A stretch of DNA of 64,000 nt. Source: Micromonospora sp. WMMD1155. GTDB taxonomy: Bacteria; Actinomycetota; Actinomycetes; Mycobacteriales; Micromonosporaceae. The stretch lies in contig NZ_CP120742.1 of the NCBI RefSeq assembly GCF_029581275.1, positions 4,898,501 through 4,962,500 on the forward strand, written 5' to 3'. Positions within the stretch are counted from its first letter, which is position 1, and each line of letters starts with the position of its first letter. A program made the translations under genes and the position numbers. Below are positions 17,015-25,805 of the stretch, piece after piece. Below the pieces are notes generated by a model, which saw nothing but the letters and a program-made list of their open reading frames with translations, was not told where the DNA came from and did not search any database.

Positions 17015-17015
17015 C

Positions 17016-17852
17016 ATGGCCGTCGAAACCACTGGTAAGGCAAAGCTGCGCTGGGGTCTGCTCGACGTCCTCGTCGTCGTCTTCGCACTCGTCCCGGTGC
17101 TGTGGATCGCGTCGCTCTCGTTCAAGACGCCGGCCACCCTCACCGACGGGAACTTCATCCCCCGGGAGTGGACGCTCGACAACTACCGGACGATCTTCGA
17201 CACCGACCAGTTCGTCCGGGCGCTCGTCAACTCCATCGGCATCGCGCTGATCGCCACGCTGATCGCGGTGGTGCTCGGGGCGATGGCCGCGTACGCGATC
17301 AGTCGGCTGGACTTTCCCGGCAAGCGGTTGCTGGTCGGCATCTCGTTGCTGATCGCGATGTTCCCGCAGGTGTCACTGGTGTCGCCGCTGTTCGAGATCG
17401 AACGACAGTTGGGGATCTTCGACACCTGGCCCGGGCTGATCCTGCCGTACATCACCTTCGCGCTGCCGCTGGCGATCTACACCCTGTCGGCGTTCTTCAA
17501 GCAGATCCCGTGGGACCTGGAGAAGGCCGCGAAGATGGACGGCGCGACCCAGGCCCAGGCGTTCCGGCGGGTGATCGCGCCACTGGCCGCGCCCGGGTTG
17601 TTCACCACCGCGATCCTGGTCTTCATCTTCTGCTGGAACGACTTCCTGTTCGCCATCTCGCTGACCTCCACCGAGCGCTCCCGCACGGTGCCGGCCGCGC
17701 TGTCGTTCTTCACCGGCGCGTCGCAGTTCGAGGACCCCACCGGGGCGATCTGCGCCGCCGCCGTGGTGATCACCGTACCGATCATTCTCTTCGTCCTCTT
17801 CTTCCAGCGTCGCATCGTGTCCGGTCTGACCTCCGGCGCGGTCAAGGGATAG
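17016..17852 (+). CDS. sugB: Sugar ABC transporter permease (SugB-like)
   Basis: 278 residues from ATG 17016, one base after the sugA stop. It is a MalG-type second permease with six membrane segments. Its EAA loop is [20 protein letters not shown], followed by [20 protein letters not shown]. It pairs with SugA to form the translocation pore. Ends 10 bp before sugC. Confidence 0.9.
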   Translation: MAVETTGKAKLRWGLLDVLVVVFALVPVLWIASLSFKTPATLTDGNFIPREWTLDNYRTIFDTDQFVRALVNSIGIALIATLIAVVLGAMAAYAISRLDFPGKRLLVGISLLIAMFPQVSLVSPLFEIERQLGIFDTWPGLILPYITFALPLAIYTLSAFFKQIPWDLEKAAKMDGATQAQAFRRVIAPLAAPGLFTTAILVFIFCWNDFLFAISLTSTERSRTVPAALSFFTGASQFEDPTGAICAAAVVITVPIILFVLFFQRRIVSGLTSGAVKG

Positions 17853-17862
17853 GTGAGTAGTC

Positions 17863-19071
17863 ATGGCTGACATCGTGCTGGACAAGGTGAGCAAGAACTT
17901 CCCGGACGGGACGGTCGCCGTGCGGGACGTCGACCTGGAGATCGCCGACGGTGAGTTCGTGATCCTGGTCGGCCCCTCCGGCTGCGGAAAGTCCACCACC
18001 CTCAACATGATCGCCGGGTTGGAGGACATCAGCTCCGGCGAGCTGCGCATCGGCGGGCAGCGGGTCAACGACAAGGCTCCCCGGGACCGGGACATCGCCA
18101 TGGTGTTCCAGTCGTACGCGCTCTACCCGAACATGACGGTGCGGGAGAACATGGCGTTCCCGCTGCGGCTGGCGAAGCTGGACAAGGAGGCCATCAACTC
18201 CAAGGTCGACGAGGCGGCCAAGGTGCTGGAGCTGACCGCACTGCTGGACCGCAAGCCGGCCAACCTGTCCGGTGGTCAACGCCAACGGGTGGCGATGGGC
18301 CGGGCGATCGTCCGCCAGCCGAAGGCGTTCCTGATGGACGAGCCGCTGTCCAACCTCGACGCCAAGCTGCGGGTGCAGATGCGTACCGTGGTGTCCCGGT
18401 TGCAGAAGCAGCTCGGCACCACCACCGTCTACGTCACCCACGACCAGACCGAGGCGATGACCCTCGGCGACCGCGTGGTGATCATGCGGGGTGGTGCGGT
18501 GCAGCAGGTCGGTTCACCGCAGGAGCTGTACGACCACCCGCGCAACCTCTTCGTGGCCGGGTTCATCGGCTCGCCGTCGATGAACTTCCTGCACGCCGCC
18601 GTGGAGGACGGCGGTCTGCGTACCGCGCTGGGTGACGTGCCGCTCGGCGACCGGGTCCGCCGGGAGTTGGAGTCGGCCGACGCGCCCCGCGAGCTGATCC
18701 TCGGCATCCGCCCCGAGCACTTCGAGGACGCCGAACTGGTCGACGACGACACCCGCCGCCGGGGCATGGAGTTCGAGGCGCCGGTCGACATCGTCGAGTC
18801 GATGGGCTCGGACAAGTACGTCTACTTCACCGTCGAGGGAGAGAAGGCCAGCGCCGCCGAGTTGGAGGAGTTGGCCGCCGACGCCGGTGCCGCCGACTTC
18901 GCCGGCGCCGGGGGCAACCTGGTGACCCGGCTGTCCGCGGAGTCCGCTGTCGCCGAGGGGCAGTCGCGGCGAGTCTGGTTCAACCTGGAGAAGATTCACC
19001 TGTTCGACCCGACCTCCGGGCGGAACCTGACCCTGCACGAGGGGCGGGCGGCCGGCGCACTCGGCGACTGA
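17863..19071 (+). CDS. sugC: Trehalose import ABC ATPase SugC
   Basis: 402 residues. Walker A GPSGCGKST at 37-45, Q-loop in VFQSYALYPNMTVRENM, signature LSGGQRQRV, Walker B FLMDEPLSNLDAKLRVQM, H-loop YVTHDQTEAM. The C-terminal TOBE regulatory region is long, as in MalK/UgpC-type ATPases. The sequence runs closely parallel to mycobacterial SugC (DRDIAMVFQSYALYP, ISSGELRI, VNLSGG-type context), which supports trehalose rather than maltose import. Last gene of the lpqY-sugABC operon; a strong hairpin follows. Confidence 0.93.
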   Translation: MADIVLDKVSKNFPDGTVAVRDVDLEIADGEFVILVGPSGCGKSTTLNMIAGLEDISSGELRIGGQRVNDKAPRDRDIAMVFQSYALYPNMTVRENMAFPLRLAKLDKEAINSKVDEAAKVLELTALLDRKPANLSGGQRQRVAMGRAIVRQPKAFLMDEPLSNLDAKLRVQMRTVVSRLQKQLGTTTVYVTHDQTEAMTLGDRVVIMRGGAVQQVGSPQELYDHPRNLFVAGFIGSPSMNFLHAAVEDGGLRTALGDVPLGDRVRRELESADAPRELILGIRPEHFEDAELVDDDTRRRGMEFEAPVDIVESMGSDKYVYFTVEGEKASAAELEELAADAGAADFAGAGGNLVTRLSAESAVAEGQSRRVWFNLEKIHLFDPTSGRNLTLHEGRAAGALGD

Positions 19072-19087
19072 ACGCCCGCAGGGTGAC

Positions 19088-19113
19088 GGGCCGGCGGGTT
19101 CGCCCGCCGGCCC
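19088..19113. terminator. Terminator hairpin after sugC
   Basis: Perfect 11-bp stem GGGCCGGCGGG / CCCGCCGGCCC closed by a TTCG tetraloop, 17 bp after the sugC stop. Very stable; only a weak T content follows. It separates the transporter operon from malQ. Confidence 0.8.
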
Positions 19114-19185
19114 TCGTCGTGTCCTGCGCCGCCGGCCTAGTCGTGGGAAGGTGGTCGGAGGTCGCGTCGTGAGGCGGGGGACGGG

Positions 19186-21144
19186 ATGAACCGACGACTG
19201 GCCGCGCTGGCCACTGCGCACGGCGTGTCCACCTGGTACGAGGACTGGCGGCACCGCCGCGTCGCTGTCGCACCGGAGACCGTGGTGGGTGTGCTCGGCC
19301 TGCTCGGTGTGGACGCCACCAGCCCGGCGGCCATCGCGGACGCGCTGGCCGCCGCCCGCGCCGTCGACCGGGGCGCGTTGCCGCCGACAGTGGTGCTGAC
19401 CCACGGCACGACCCGGGCGCTGCCCGGCCCGGGCGTGGTGACCCTTGAGGACGGCGGTCGTCGCGCCGTCGACGGCGAGCTGCCGGGGGACCTGCCGCTG
19501 GGCTGGCACCGGTTGGCCTGCGCCGACCGGGAGGCGACGCTGGTGGTGGTGCCCCGCCGCCTGCCGGTGCCCCCACGCACCTGGGGCTGGATGCTCCAGC
19601 TCTACGCGCTGACCTCGGAACGCTCCTGGGGCATGGGTGACCTCGGCGACCTCGCCGACCTCACCGGCTGGGCCGGTGACACGGGTGCGGGGCTGGTGCT
19701 GCTCAATCCGCTGCATGCCGTCGGGCCCGCGCATCCGGTCGCCGCCTCGCCCTACTCGCCCGCCAGCCGACGCTTCGTCAACCCGCTCTACCTGCGGGTC
19801 GGTGACACCGCCGCGTACCGGGCGGCCGACCCGGCGACCCGGGCGGTGGTGGACGCCCTGCGCCCCGACCGTGGCGAGCTGATCGACTACGACCGGGTGT
19901 GGGCCGCCAAGCGGCACGCCCTGGAGCTGCTGCACCCGTACGCCCAGTCGGTCGACCTGGCCGCGGACCCGGCGCTGACCAGCTTCGCCACCTGGTGCGC
20001 GCTCGCCGAGCGGCACGGCAACGACTGGCGTGCCTGGCCGGAGGCGCTGCACCACCCGGACTCCCCGGCGGTCGCCGAGCAGCGTCGGCAGCTCGCCGAC
20101 CGGGTCGCCTTCCACGCCTGGCTGCAGCACCTGTGCGACGAGCAGCTCGACACCGTCACGGCGGCGGCCCGGGCGGCCGGGATGCCGGTCGGGGTGGTGC
20201 ACGACCTGGCCGTCGGCATCGACCCCGGCGGCGCGGACGGGTGGCAGCTCGCCGACGTCCTGGCCCAGGGGGTGCGGGTCGGGGCCCCGCCGGACGACTT
20301 CAACCAGCTCGGCCAGGACTGGGGGCTCGCCGCGTGGCGCCCGGACCGGCTCGCCGCCACCGGGTACGCCGCCTACCGGGACATGCTGCGCCGGACCCTG
20401 CGGCACGCGGGTGGCCTGCGGGTCGACCACGTCGCGGGCCTGTGGCGGCTGTGGTGGGTGCCGCCGGGCGCCGGGGCGGCGGAGGGCACCTACGTGCGTT
20501 ACGACGCCGAGGCGATGCTCGGCATCCTCGCGCTGGAGGCGCACCGGGCCGATGCGGTGGTGGTCGGTGAGGACCTCGGCACCGTCCAACCGGCGGTGAC
20601 CCGGGGGCTGCGCGGGCGCAACATGCTCGGCTCGACGGTGCTGTGGTTCGCCCGCGACGACGATGGCGCGTTCGTCCCGCCCGCTCGTTGGCCGCGCAAC
20701 GCGCTGGCCACGATCTCGACGCACGACCTGCCGACCGCGCCGGGCTTCCTGACCGGTGAGCACGTACGGGTGCGCGACGAGTTGAAGCTGCTCGGCACCG
20801 ACGTGGCGGTGGAGCAGGCCCGGGCCGCCACGGACCGGAAGCGTTTGCTGGACATGCTGCGGGCGGAGGATCTGCTGCCCGACCCGGAGGCGACATCCGA
20901 CGACGACGTGGTGGTGGCCATGCACGCGGCGCTCGCGGCGAGCCCCACCCGGCTGCTCGGCGTCTCCCTCTACGACGTGCTGGGCGAGGTGCGTCAGCCC
21001 AACATGCCGGGCACCGTGGACGAGTACCCGAACTGGCGGCTGCCGCTGCCGGCGACCGTCGCGGAGATCCGTTCGGACCCCCGGGTGGCCCGGATCGTCG
21101 ACCTGCTTCGCACCGCCCGTCCGCAACGGGCCGACCAGGGTTGA
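19186..21144 (+). CDS. malQ: 4-alpha-glucanotransferase (GH77, amylomaltase)
   Basis: 652 residues, cytoplasmic. It transfers maltosyl/glucan units between malto-oligosaccharides. The GH77 catalytic residues are all present: nucleophile Asp414 in RVDHVAG, acid/base Glu462 in VVGEDLGTV, and Asp514 in THDLPT. Other family blocks are PLHAVGPAHPVAASPYSPAS and GAPPDDFNQLGQDWGLAAW. The N-terminal ~130 residues form the extra domain seen in longer actinobacterial MalQ. It has its own region after the sugC terminator but lies in the same direction, so metabolic linkage with alpha-glucoside uptake is likely. Confidence 0.95.
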   Translation: MNRRLAALATAHGVSTWYEDWRHRRVAVAPETVVGVLGLLGVDATSPAAIADALAAARAVDRGALPPTVVLTHGTTRALPGPGVVTLEDGGRRAVDGELPGDLPLGWHRLACADREATLVVVPRRLPVPPRTWGWMLQLYALTSERSWGMGDLGDLADLTGWAGDTGAGLVLLNPLHAVGPAHPVAASPYSPASRRFVNPLYLRVGDTAAYRAADPATRAVVDALRPDRGELIDYDRVWAAKRHALELLHPYAQSVDLAADPALTSFATWCALAERHGNDWRAWPEALHHPDSPAVAEQRRQLADRVAFHAWLQHLCDEQLDTVTAAARAAGMPVGVVHDLAVGIDPGGADGWQLADVLAQGVRVGAPPDDFNQLGQDWGLAAWRPDRLAATGYAAYRDMLRRTLRHAGGLRVDHVAGLWRLWWVPPGAGAAEGTYVRYDAEAMLGILALEAHRADAVVVGEDLGTVQPAVTRGLRGRNMLGSTVLWFARDDDGAFVPPARWPRNALATISTHDLPTAPGFLTGEHVRVRDELKLLGTDVAVEQARAATDRKRLLDMLRAEDLLPDPEATSDDDVVVAMHAALAASPTRLLGVSLYDVLGEVRQPNMPGTVDEYPNWRLPLPATVAEIRSDPRVARIVDLLRTARPQRADQG

Positions 21145-21154
21145 CGTCGGCCGG

Positions 21155-22264
21155 TCAGGCCAGCCAGTCGAAGCGCGGTGGCAGCCCGAGGAAGTCCGCG
21201 TACCGCCCCAGCGCCTGCTCCACCCGGGCCCGCGCCGCCGCGTCGAGTGACGTGAGCGGTCGGACCGCCACGGTGACGGCCGAGCGGCCGACCTTGCGCT
21301 TCCACACACCGACGACCCGCCCGGCGCGGACCACGGTGGCTTGGAAGATGCCGTTGTTGCCCGGCACGACGGCCTGCTGGTCGACCGGGTCGAGCATCAG
21401 TGCGCGATCCCGGTAGCCGAGCAGGTACTCGTCGAAGCCGGGCAGCGCGAGCACGTCGTCCGGCGCGATGTCCCGCAGGTCGGCCAGCGCCGCGTCGACG
21501 TGCATCGGCTCGCCGTCGACCCGTACGGTGCTCAGCGCGCTCTCGGCGGCGGCCAGGCCGCGCCGCGCGTCGGTCAGCGTGAGGCCACTCCACCCGGCGA
21601 ACTCGCGGGCGGTGACCGGCCCGTGCCCCCGCACGTAGCGGTGAGCGAGCACTGCCAGCGCCTCGTCCCGGTCCAGCCGGCGTGACTCGGGCGCCCACTC
21701 GTCGAGCAGGGCGAAGGTCTGGTCGGTGCCGACGTCGGGTGCCACGCAGGTCACCCCGCGCACGCTCGCGGTCCACAGCAGGTGGTAACCGCGTTGTCCG
21801 TCGGTGCCGATGCCCGCCTCGCGCAGGGTGGCGAGGCACTGGGCGCGGGTGAGCCGCCCGCCGCCGGTCAGCGCCGCGCCGAGCACGTCCATCGCGCGGC
21901 CCTCGTCGGCCTCGGTGAGACCGAGCCGCGCGCGCCGGGTCGCCGAGCCGGAGAGCGAGCGTACGCCGGTCAGCTCCAGCATCCAGCGGGCGTCGGCGGG
22001 CGGGACGAGGTGCACGGTGCCCCGCATCGGCCAGGTGCGCAGGGCCTCGCGCCGCTCCAACGCCGCCTGCACGTCGGCGACGCTCTGCCCGGGCAGGCGT
22101 GCGCCCAACGACCACAGGCCGCTCGCCAGATCCTGCGCCTGCATCGCACCGAACCACCGCACCACGTCGGCGACGCCGCCGGGTCGGATGCTCGGGTGCG
22201 GGCGCAGCAGCAGGCTCGTCATCCGTAGGCCGAGCGCCTCGGACGCCGTGAGATCCCTGCTCAT
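21155..22264 (-). CDS. Winged-helix protein of the AlkZ-like / HTH_42 family (putative DNA glycosylase)
   Basis: 369 residues of the HTH_42 (formerly DUF1006) family, now linked to DNA glycosylases that unhook bulky or crosslinked bases (AlkZ from an azinomycin producer, YcaQ/AlkX of E. coli). The diagnostic motif QxQ lies at Q42-A-Q44 in WFGAMQAQD, matching the AlkZ form rather than the QxD of YcaQ. Further blocks: MRGTVHLVPPADARWMLELT, RGHGPVTAREFAGWSGLTLT, LPGFDEYLLGYRDRALML and VPGNNGIFQATVVRAGRVVG. It is a stand-alone gene convergent with malQ. Repair activity is inferred from family and motif; no biosynthetic cluster is adjacent. Confidence 0.85.
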   Translation of the reverse strand: MSRDLTASEALGLRMTSLLLRPHPSIRPGGVADVVRWFGAMQAQDLASGLWSLGARLPGQSVADVQAALERREALRTWPMRGTVHLVPPADARWMLELTGVRSLSGSATRRARLGLTEADEGRAMDVLGAALTGGGRLTRAQCLATLREAGIGTDGQRGYHLLWTASVRGVTCVAPDVGTDQTFALLDEWAPESRRLDRDEALAVLAHRYVRGHGPVTAREFAGWSGLTLTDARRGLAAAESALSTVRVDGEPMHVDAALADLRDIAPDDVLALPGFDEYLLGYRDRALMLDPVDQQAVVPGNNGIFQATVVRAGRVVGVWKRKVGRSAVTVAVRPLTSLDAAARARVEQALGRYADFLGLPPRFDWLA

Positions 22265-22453
22265 CAGGCTCCTTCCCCGGGTCGACGGCCAGCGTATGAC
22301 AACCGGCCGACATCGCCGCCCCCACGGCGAGACGTAGATGTGGGACGATTTCCGCTGTCACCATCCTGGTGCCGCAGCGGTGCCGCCACGTCGATCCACA
22401 CCGGACCGTGCGGGCGACTGGTCTCAGGTGACTTCACACGGGGTGAACGATCA

Positions 22454-22978
22454 ATGCAGACTCCTTCCTGGAAAACAACTGTCGCCGGTGCTGCCGCTGT
22501 CGTGCTGGCCAGCGCAGCGGCGGTGGTCGTCAGTCAACTTCCGTCCGCGGCCGAGGACACGCCGCCCTCGATCGTCGAGGACTACTCCTACCCGGGGGCC
22601 GCGCAGGTGCTGGCTCAGCGGGGCATCAAGCTGATCAAGGGTGACGGGCACATCACGTTGGTCAGCTGTGGATCGGCTCCCAACAACCCACCGGCGGACC
22701 TGATCCTGGTGCAGAGCAACGACCTCACCCTGCCGGCAGGCACCAACTTCTGCTTCAAGGCCACCGGCTCCACGGGTCTGCTCACCATGGAGATCCCCCA
22801 GGTCTACTTCGTCCGTGGCGACAGCACCCGCACGATCGCGGCGAAGGTCGAGGTGAAGGACGACCCCACCGTGGTGGAGGTCGAGGAGGTCGTTCCCGCG
22901 GAGTGGCAGCCGGTCGGCGTCGGGCAGGGCCGGGGCGACGCCACGATCCTCGAACTGCGGTACCCCTTCACGTCCTGA
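22454..22978 (+). CDS. Exported protein of unknown function
   Basis: 174 residues from ATG 22454. A signal peptide (TTVAGAAAVVLASAAAVVVS, cleavage near PSAAED) precedes a domain with AAQVLAQRGIKLIKGDGHIT and LVSCGS. Two cysteines could form a disulfide. A similar secreted domain occurs in other actinomycetes without assigned role. It is followed by a strong palindrome. Function unknown. Confidence 0.75.
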   Translation: MQTPSWKTTVAGAAAVVLASAAAVVVSQLPSAAEDTPPSIVEDYSYPGAAQVLAQRGIKLIKGDGHITLVSCGSAPNNPPADLILVQSNDLTLPAGTNFCFKATGSTGLLTMEIPQVYFVRGDSTRTIAAKVEVKDDPTVVEVEEVVPAEWQPVGVGQGRGDATILELRYPFTS

Positions 22979-22998
22979 GGTCTGACACGCGGGCGATA

Positions 22999-23041
22999 GG
23001 TCGTTATGCCAGCGCACCCTCGGTGAGCTGGCATAACGACC
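22999..23041. repeat. Perfect 15-bp palindromic hairpin
   Basis: GGTCGTTATGCCAGC (22999-23013) and its exact reverse complement GCTGGCATAACGACC (23027-23041) flank a 13-nt loop. It lies 20 bp after the secreted protein stop. The AT-containing stem and absence of a T-tract make it look like a dispersed palindromic element as well as a possible terminator. Confidence 0.75.
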
Positions 23042-23101
23042 CCCGTGGTGGGAAGGCGGTCACCCGGAAGTGCGCGCGCCGCGCGTACGGAGGGGAGCCT
23101 C

Positions 23102-23473
23102 ATGACTGCCGCAAGCCAATCGGCCGGGTCCCGGGCCCATCGAGCGTCCACCGGTGCCAAGACCAGCGCGGCCGCCACCTTCGCCCTGGTCTTCGGTGTG
23201 GCCGGTCTGTTCAGTGTGTTGACGGCGATCCTCGCCTGGCTGGGGCTGGTGCTCGGCATCATCGGGATCATCCTCGGCATCGTCGGCCTCAAGATGGCGC
23301 GCCGACCCGGGGTCACCGGACGTGGTGTGTCGATCGGCGGCCTGGTGCTCAGCATCCTGGCGGTGCTGATCGGGCTGGGGCTGGCTGCGGGGATCACCAC
23401 GTTCGTCAACAACGAGAACGCGGTGGACCGCCTACAGACCCAGGTCGACAAGCTGCGCGACAAGCTCGACTGA
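23102..23473 (+). CDS. DUF4190-type small membrane protein
   Basis: 123 residues from ATG 23102 with GGAGGGGAG upstream. Two strongly hydrophobic segments (TFALVFGVAGLFSVLTAILA, LGLVLGIIGIILGIVGLKMA, and SIGGLVLSILAVLIGLGL) match the DUF4190 pattern. A short charged coiled-coil tail follows (AVDRLQTQVDKLRDKLD). Role unknown. Confidence 0.78.
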   Translation: MTAASQSAGSRAHRASTGAKTSAAATFALVFGVAGLFSVLTAILAWLGLVLGIIGIILGIVGLKMARRPGVTGRGVSIGGLVLSILAVLIGLGLAAGITTFVNNENAVDRLQTQVDKLRDKLD

Positions 23474-23720
23474 CACCGGCCCGGTGAGCGGGGCCAGGGA
23501 GTGCCGCTGGCCCCGCTGGACCTACCTCGACTCGACCCGGCCGACGGCGTCGCCGCCTCGACCCGGCGCGGCGAGGAGCCTTCCGGGTGCTGACGCGGCA
23601 CCGGCACGGTCGGTGCCGGGCAGGGAACCGCCTGCTTCGGCTACAGTCGAATTGGATCGCTGTTCCACTACCATGCGGAGCGTTGATCCGTTTTCTGATC
23701 GTATGGGTGGAGGAGAGCCG

Positions 23721-24311
23721 GTGTCGGCGACGAGCCAGTCCCCGCAGGTGCCGACCCGTGGCAGACGGGCCGACGCGCTGCGTAACCAGCAGGCACTCCT
23801 TGCCGCCGCCGCCGCGGTGTTCGTCACCTCCGGTGTCGAAGCGCCGATCCGGGAGATCGCGGCCCGGGCCGGGGTCGGCATCGGCACGATCTACCGGCAC
23901 TTCCCGACCCGGGCGGACCTCGTCGTCGCCGTCTACCGCCACCAGGTCGAGGCCTGCGCCGAGGCCGGCTCCACCCTGCTGGCGAACGCCGCCTCGCCCC
24001 TGGCCGCACTCCGGCAGTGGGTCGACCTCTTCATCGACTTCCTGGTGACGAAGCACGGCCTGGCCAACGCGCTGCGATCGGACACCGGCGGCTTCGACGC
24101 GCTGCACACCTACTTCGTCGACCAGCTCGTGCCGGTCTGCGCGCAACTGCTCGACGCCTCGGTCGCCTCGGGTGAGATCACCCCCGGCACCGGCCCCTAC
24201 GAGCTGATGCGGGGCATCGGCAACCTCTGCATCGGCCGCGACAACGACCCGGAGTACGACCCCCGTCGGCTCGTCGACCTGCTCCTGCGCGGACTCCAGC
24301 AACCACGGTGA
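23721..24311 (+). CDS. TetR family transcriptional regulator
   Basis: 196 residues from GTG 23721, which has GGAGGAG 5 nt upstream; ATG 23703 in frame is less well placed. The HTH is RNQQALLAAAAAVFVTSGVE, APIREIAARAGVGIGTIYRH, FPTRADLVVAVYRHQVEACA, close to the AcrR/SbtR subgroup with the C-terminal domain 'TetR_C_33-like' (LRQWVDLFIDFLVTKHGLAN). Ligand and targets unknown; it precedes the HipA-like pair in the same direction by 33 bp. Confidence 0.85.
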   Translation: MSATSQSPQVPTRGRRADALRNQQALLAAAAAVFVTSGVEAPIREIAARAGVGIGTIYRHFPTRADLVVAVYRHQVEACAEAGSTLLANAASPLAALRQWVDLFIDFLVTKHGLANALRSDTGGFDALHTYFVDQLVPVCAQLLDASVASGEITPGTGPYELMRGIGNLCIGRDNDPEYDPRRLVDLLLRGLQQPR

Positions 24312-24344
24312 CCCACCGTCGGAGATCACAGTAGGGTTGGCGAC

Positions 24345-25106
24345 GTGCTCCGCCAGGTCACCGCGATCCGCTACGTCACCCCGCTACGCGAGGGTGGCTC
24401 GTTGCCGGGCTTGGTGGAGGCCGACGACCTCGGCACGTACGTGGCGAAGTTCCGGGGTGCCGGGCAGGGGCCCAAGGCGCTGGTCGCCGAGGTGATCTGC
24501 GGTGAGTTGGCCCGCCGCCTGGAGCTGCGGGTGCCGCCGCTGGTGGTGCTCGACATCGACCCGGTCATCGGCCGCGCCGAGCCCGACCAGGAGGTGCAGG
24601 AGCTGCTGCGGAACAGCGGCGGCGCAAACCTGGGCATGGACTTCCTGCCCGGGGCGCTCGGCTTCGACCCGGTGGCGCATCCCGTCGACGCGGCGCTGGC
24701 GTCGCGGGTGCTCTGGTTCGACGCGTACGTGGAGAACGTCGACCGGAGCTGGCGCAACCCCAACCTGCTGGTGTGGCACCGGGAGCTGTGGCTCATCGAC
24801 CACGGTGCCTCGCTCTACTTCCACCACAACTGGCCGCGCGCCGGAACCGCCGTGCACCGCGCCTACCGGGGAGCCGAGGACCACGTGCTCGCCCCGTACG
24901 CCGACGGCCTCGCCGAGGCCGACGCCGAACTGGCCCCGCGGGTCACCACCGAACTGCTGACCGACGTGCTGGCCCTGGTGCCCGACGAGTGGCTGACGGC
25001 CGCCGACTTCGAGACGGCCGACGAGGCGCGGGCCGCCTACCGCGACCACCTGTCCGCCCGGGTCGCCCGCACCGCCGACTGGCTGCCACCGGGGAGCGCG
25101 GCATGA
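24345..25106 (+). CDS. HipA-family (PI3/4-kinase-like) kinase
   Basis: 253 residues from GTG 24345. A compact HipA-like kinase: TYVAKFRGAGQGPKALVAEV carries the ATP-binding lysine; WFDAYVENVDRSWRNPNLLV supplies the catalytic Asp/Asn; ELWLIDHGASLYFHHNW is the metal-binding DHG. It lacks the long N-terminal domain of classical HipA toxins. It overlaps the following DUF3037 gene by 4 bp. HipA kinases phosphorylate protein targets such as tRNA synthetases; the target here is unknown. The partner is DUF3037, not the usual HTH antitoxin HipB. Confidence 0.85.
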   Translation: MLRQVTAIRYVTPLREGGSLPGLVEADDLGTYVAKFRGAGQGPKALVAEVICGELARRLELRVPPLVVLDIDPVIGRAEPDQEVQELLRNSGGANLGMDFLPGALGFDPVAHPVDAALASRVLWFDAYVENVDRSWRNPNLLVWHRELWLIDHGASLYFHHNWPRAGTAVHRAYRGAEDHVLAPYADGLAEADAELAPRVTTELLTDVLALVPDEWLTAADFETADEARAAYRDHLSARVARTADWLPPGSAA

Positions 25107-25471
25107 GGCACCCCTTCGAGTACGCGCTGATCCGGCTGGTGCCCCGCATCGAGCGCGGCGAGCAGATCAACGTCGGGGTGCTGCTCTACTGCCAGCAGCG
25201 CGACTTCCTGGGGGCGCGCACCCACCTGGACGCCGACCGGGTCCGCGCCCTGGCCTCCGACGTCGACCTGCCCGCGGTGGCCGCCGCGCTCGGCTCCTGG
25301 GACCGGACCTGCTCCGGCGACGGGCCGGCGACGCGGATGCGACTCGGTGAGCGGTTCCACTGGCTGGTGGCACCCCGCAGCACGATGATCCAGGCCGGGC
25401 CGGTGCACACCGGGCTCACCGCCGACCCGGCGGCCGAGCTGGAGCGGCTGATGGCGGCCCTGGTCCACTGA
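25103..25471 (+). CDS. DUF3037 domain protein
   Basis: 122 residues, ATG 25103 overlapping the kinase stop (ATGA). It begins HPFEYALIRLVPRIERGEQI, then NVGVLLYCQQRDFLGARTHL, the canonical DUF3037 start. The strict coupling with the kinase suggests a two-protein unit; whether DUF3037 is substrate, regulator or antitoxin is not known. No helix-turn-helix is visible. Confidence 0.88.
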   Translation: MRHPFEYALIRLVPRIERGEQINVGVLLYCQQRDFLGARTHLDADRVRALASDVDLPAVAAALGSWDRTCSGDGPATRMRLGERFHWLVAPRSTMIQAGPVHTGLTADPAAELERLMAALVH

Positions 25472-25805
25472 GTGCCGGGTCCACCGGGTGCCGGGTCCAC
25501 CGACTGCGGGGTCCACCGCGCCCCGGTACATCCGACGACCCCTGATCGCGCTACGCCAGCGCCGTTGCCGGCGGAGCGCGATCCCCCGTTCAGGTGCCCG
25601 GTGCGGGGCGGCGGCTCGTTCCCGCCGGCACCGGTGACATCAGGATCGCCGCCCGCGTGGGACGCAGGGCCGTAACCACCCGGAAGTTGCGGAAAACTTG
25701 AGCCCGGCGGATCGATCGGTGAGAACCCTCGCGCGCTGGCGTTAGAGAGCGCGCTCATCGGGTAGTCGCGGGAGCTGACCCGAGACGAGTTAGGGGAAAC
25801 ATCTG
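25472..25805. other. Intergenic region with short repeats, wrbA leader
   Basis: No gene. Near 25473-25520 the word GTGCCGGGTCCACCG occurs twice, with a degenerate third copy. GATCGCGCT (25544-25552) and AGCGCGATC (25575-25583) form a 9-bp inverted repeat. The wrbA ribosome site (TTAGGGGAAACATCTG) lies at the end. Confidence 0.5.

Noticed and set aside
18514..21309. 931-codon minus-strand frame across sugC and malQ
   Set aside because: Antisense to two clearly real genes; low-complexity translation.
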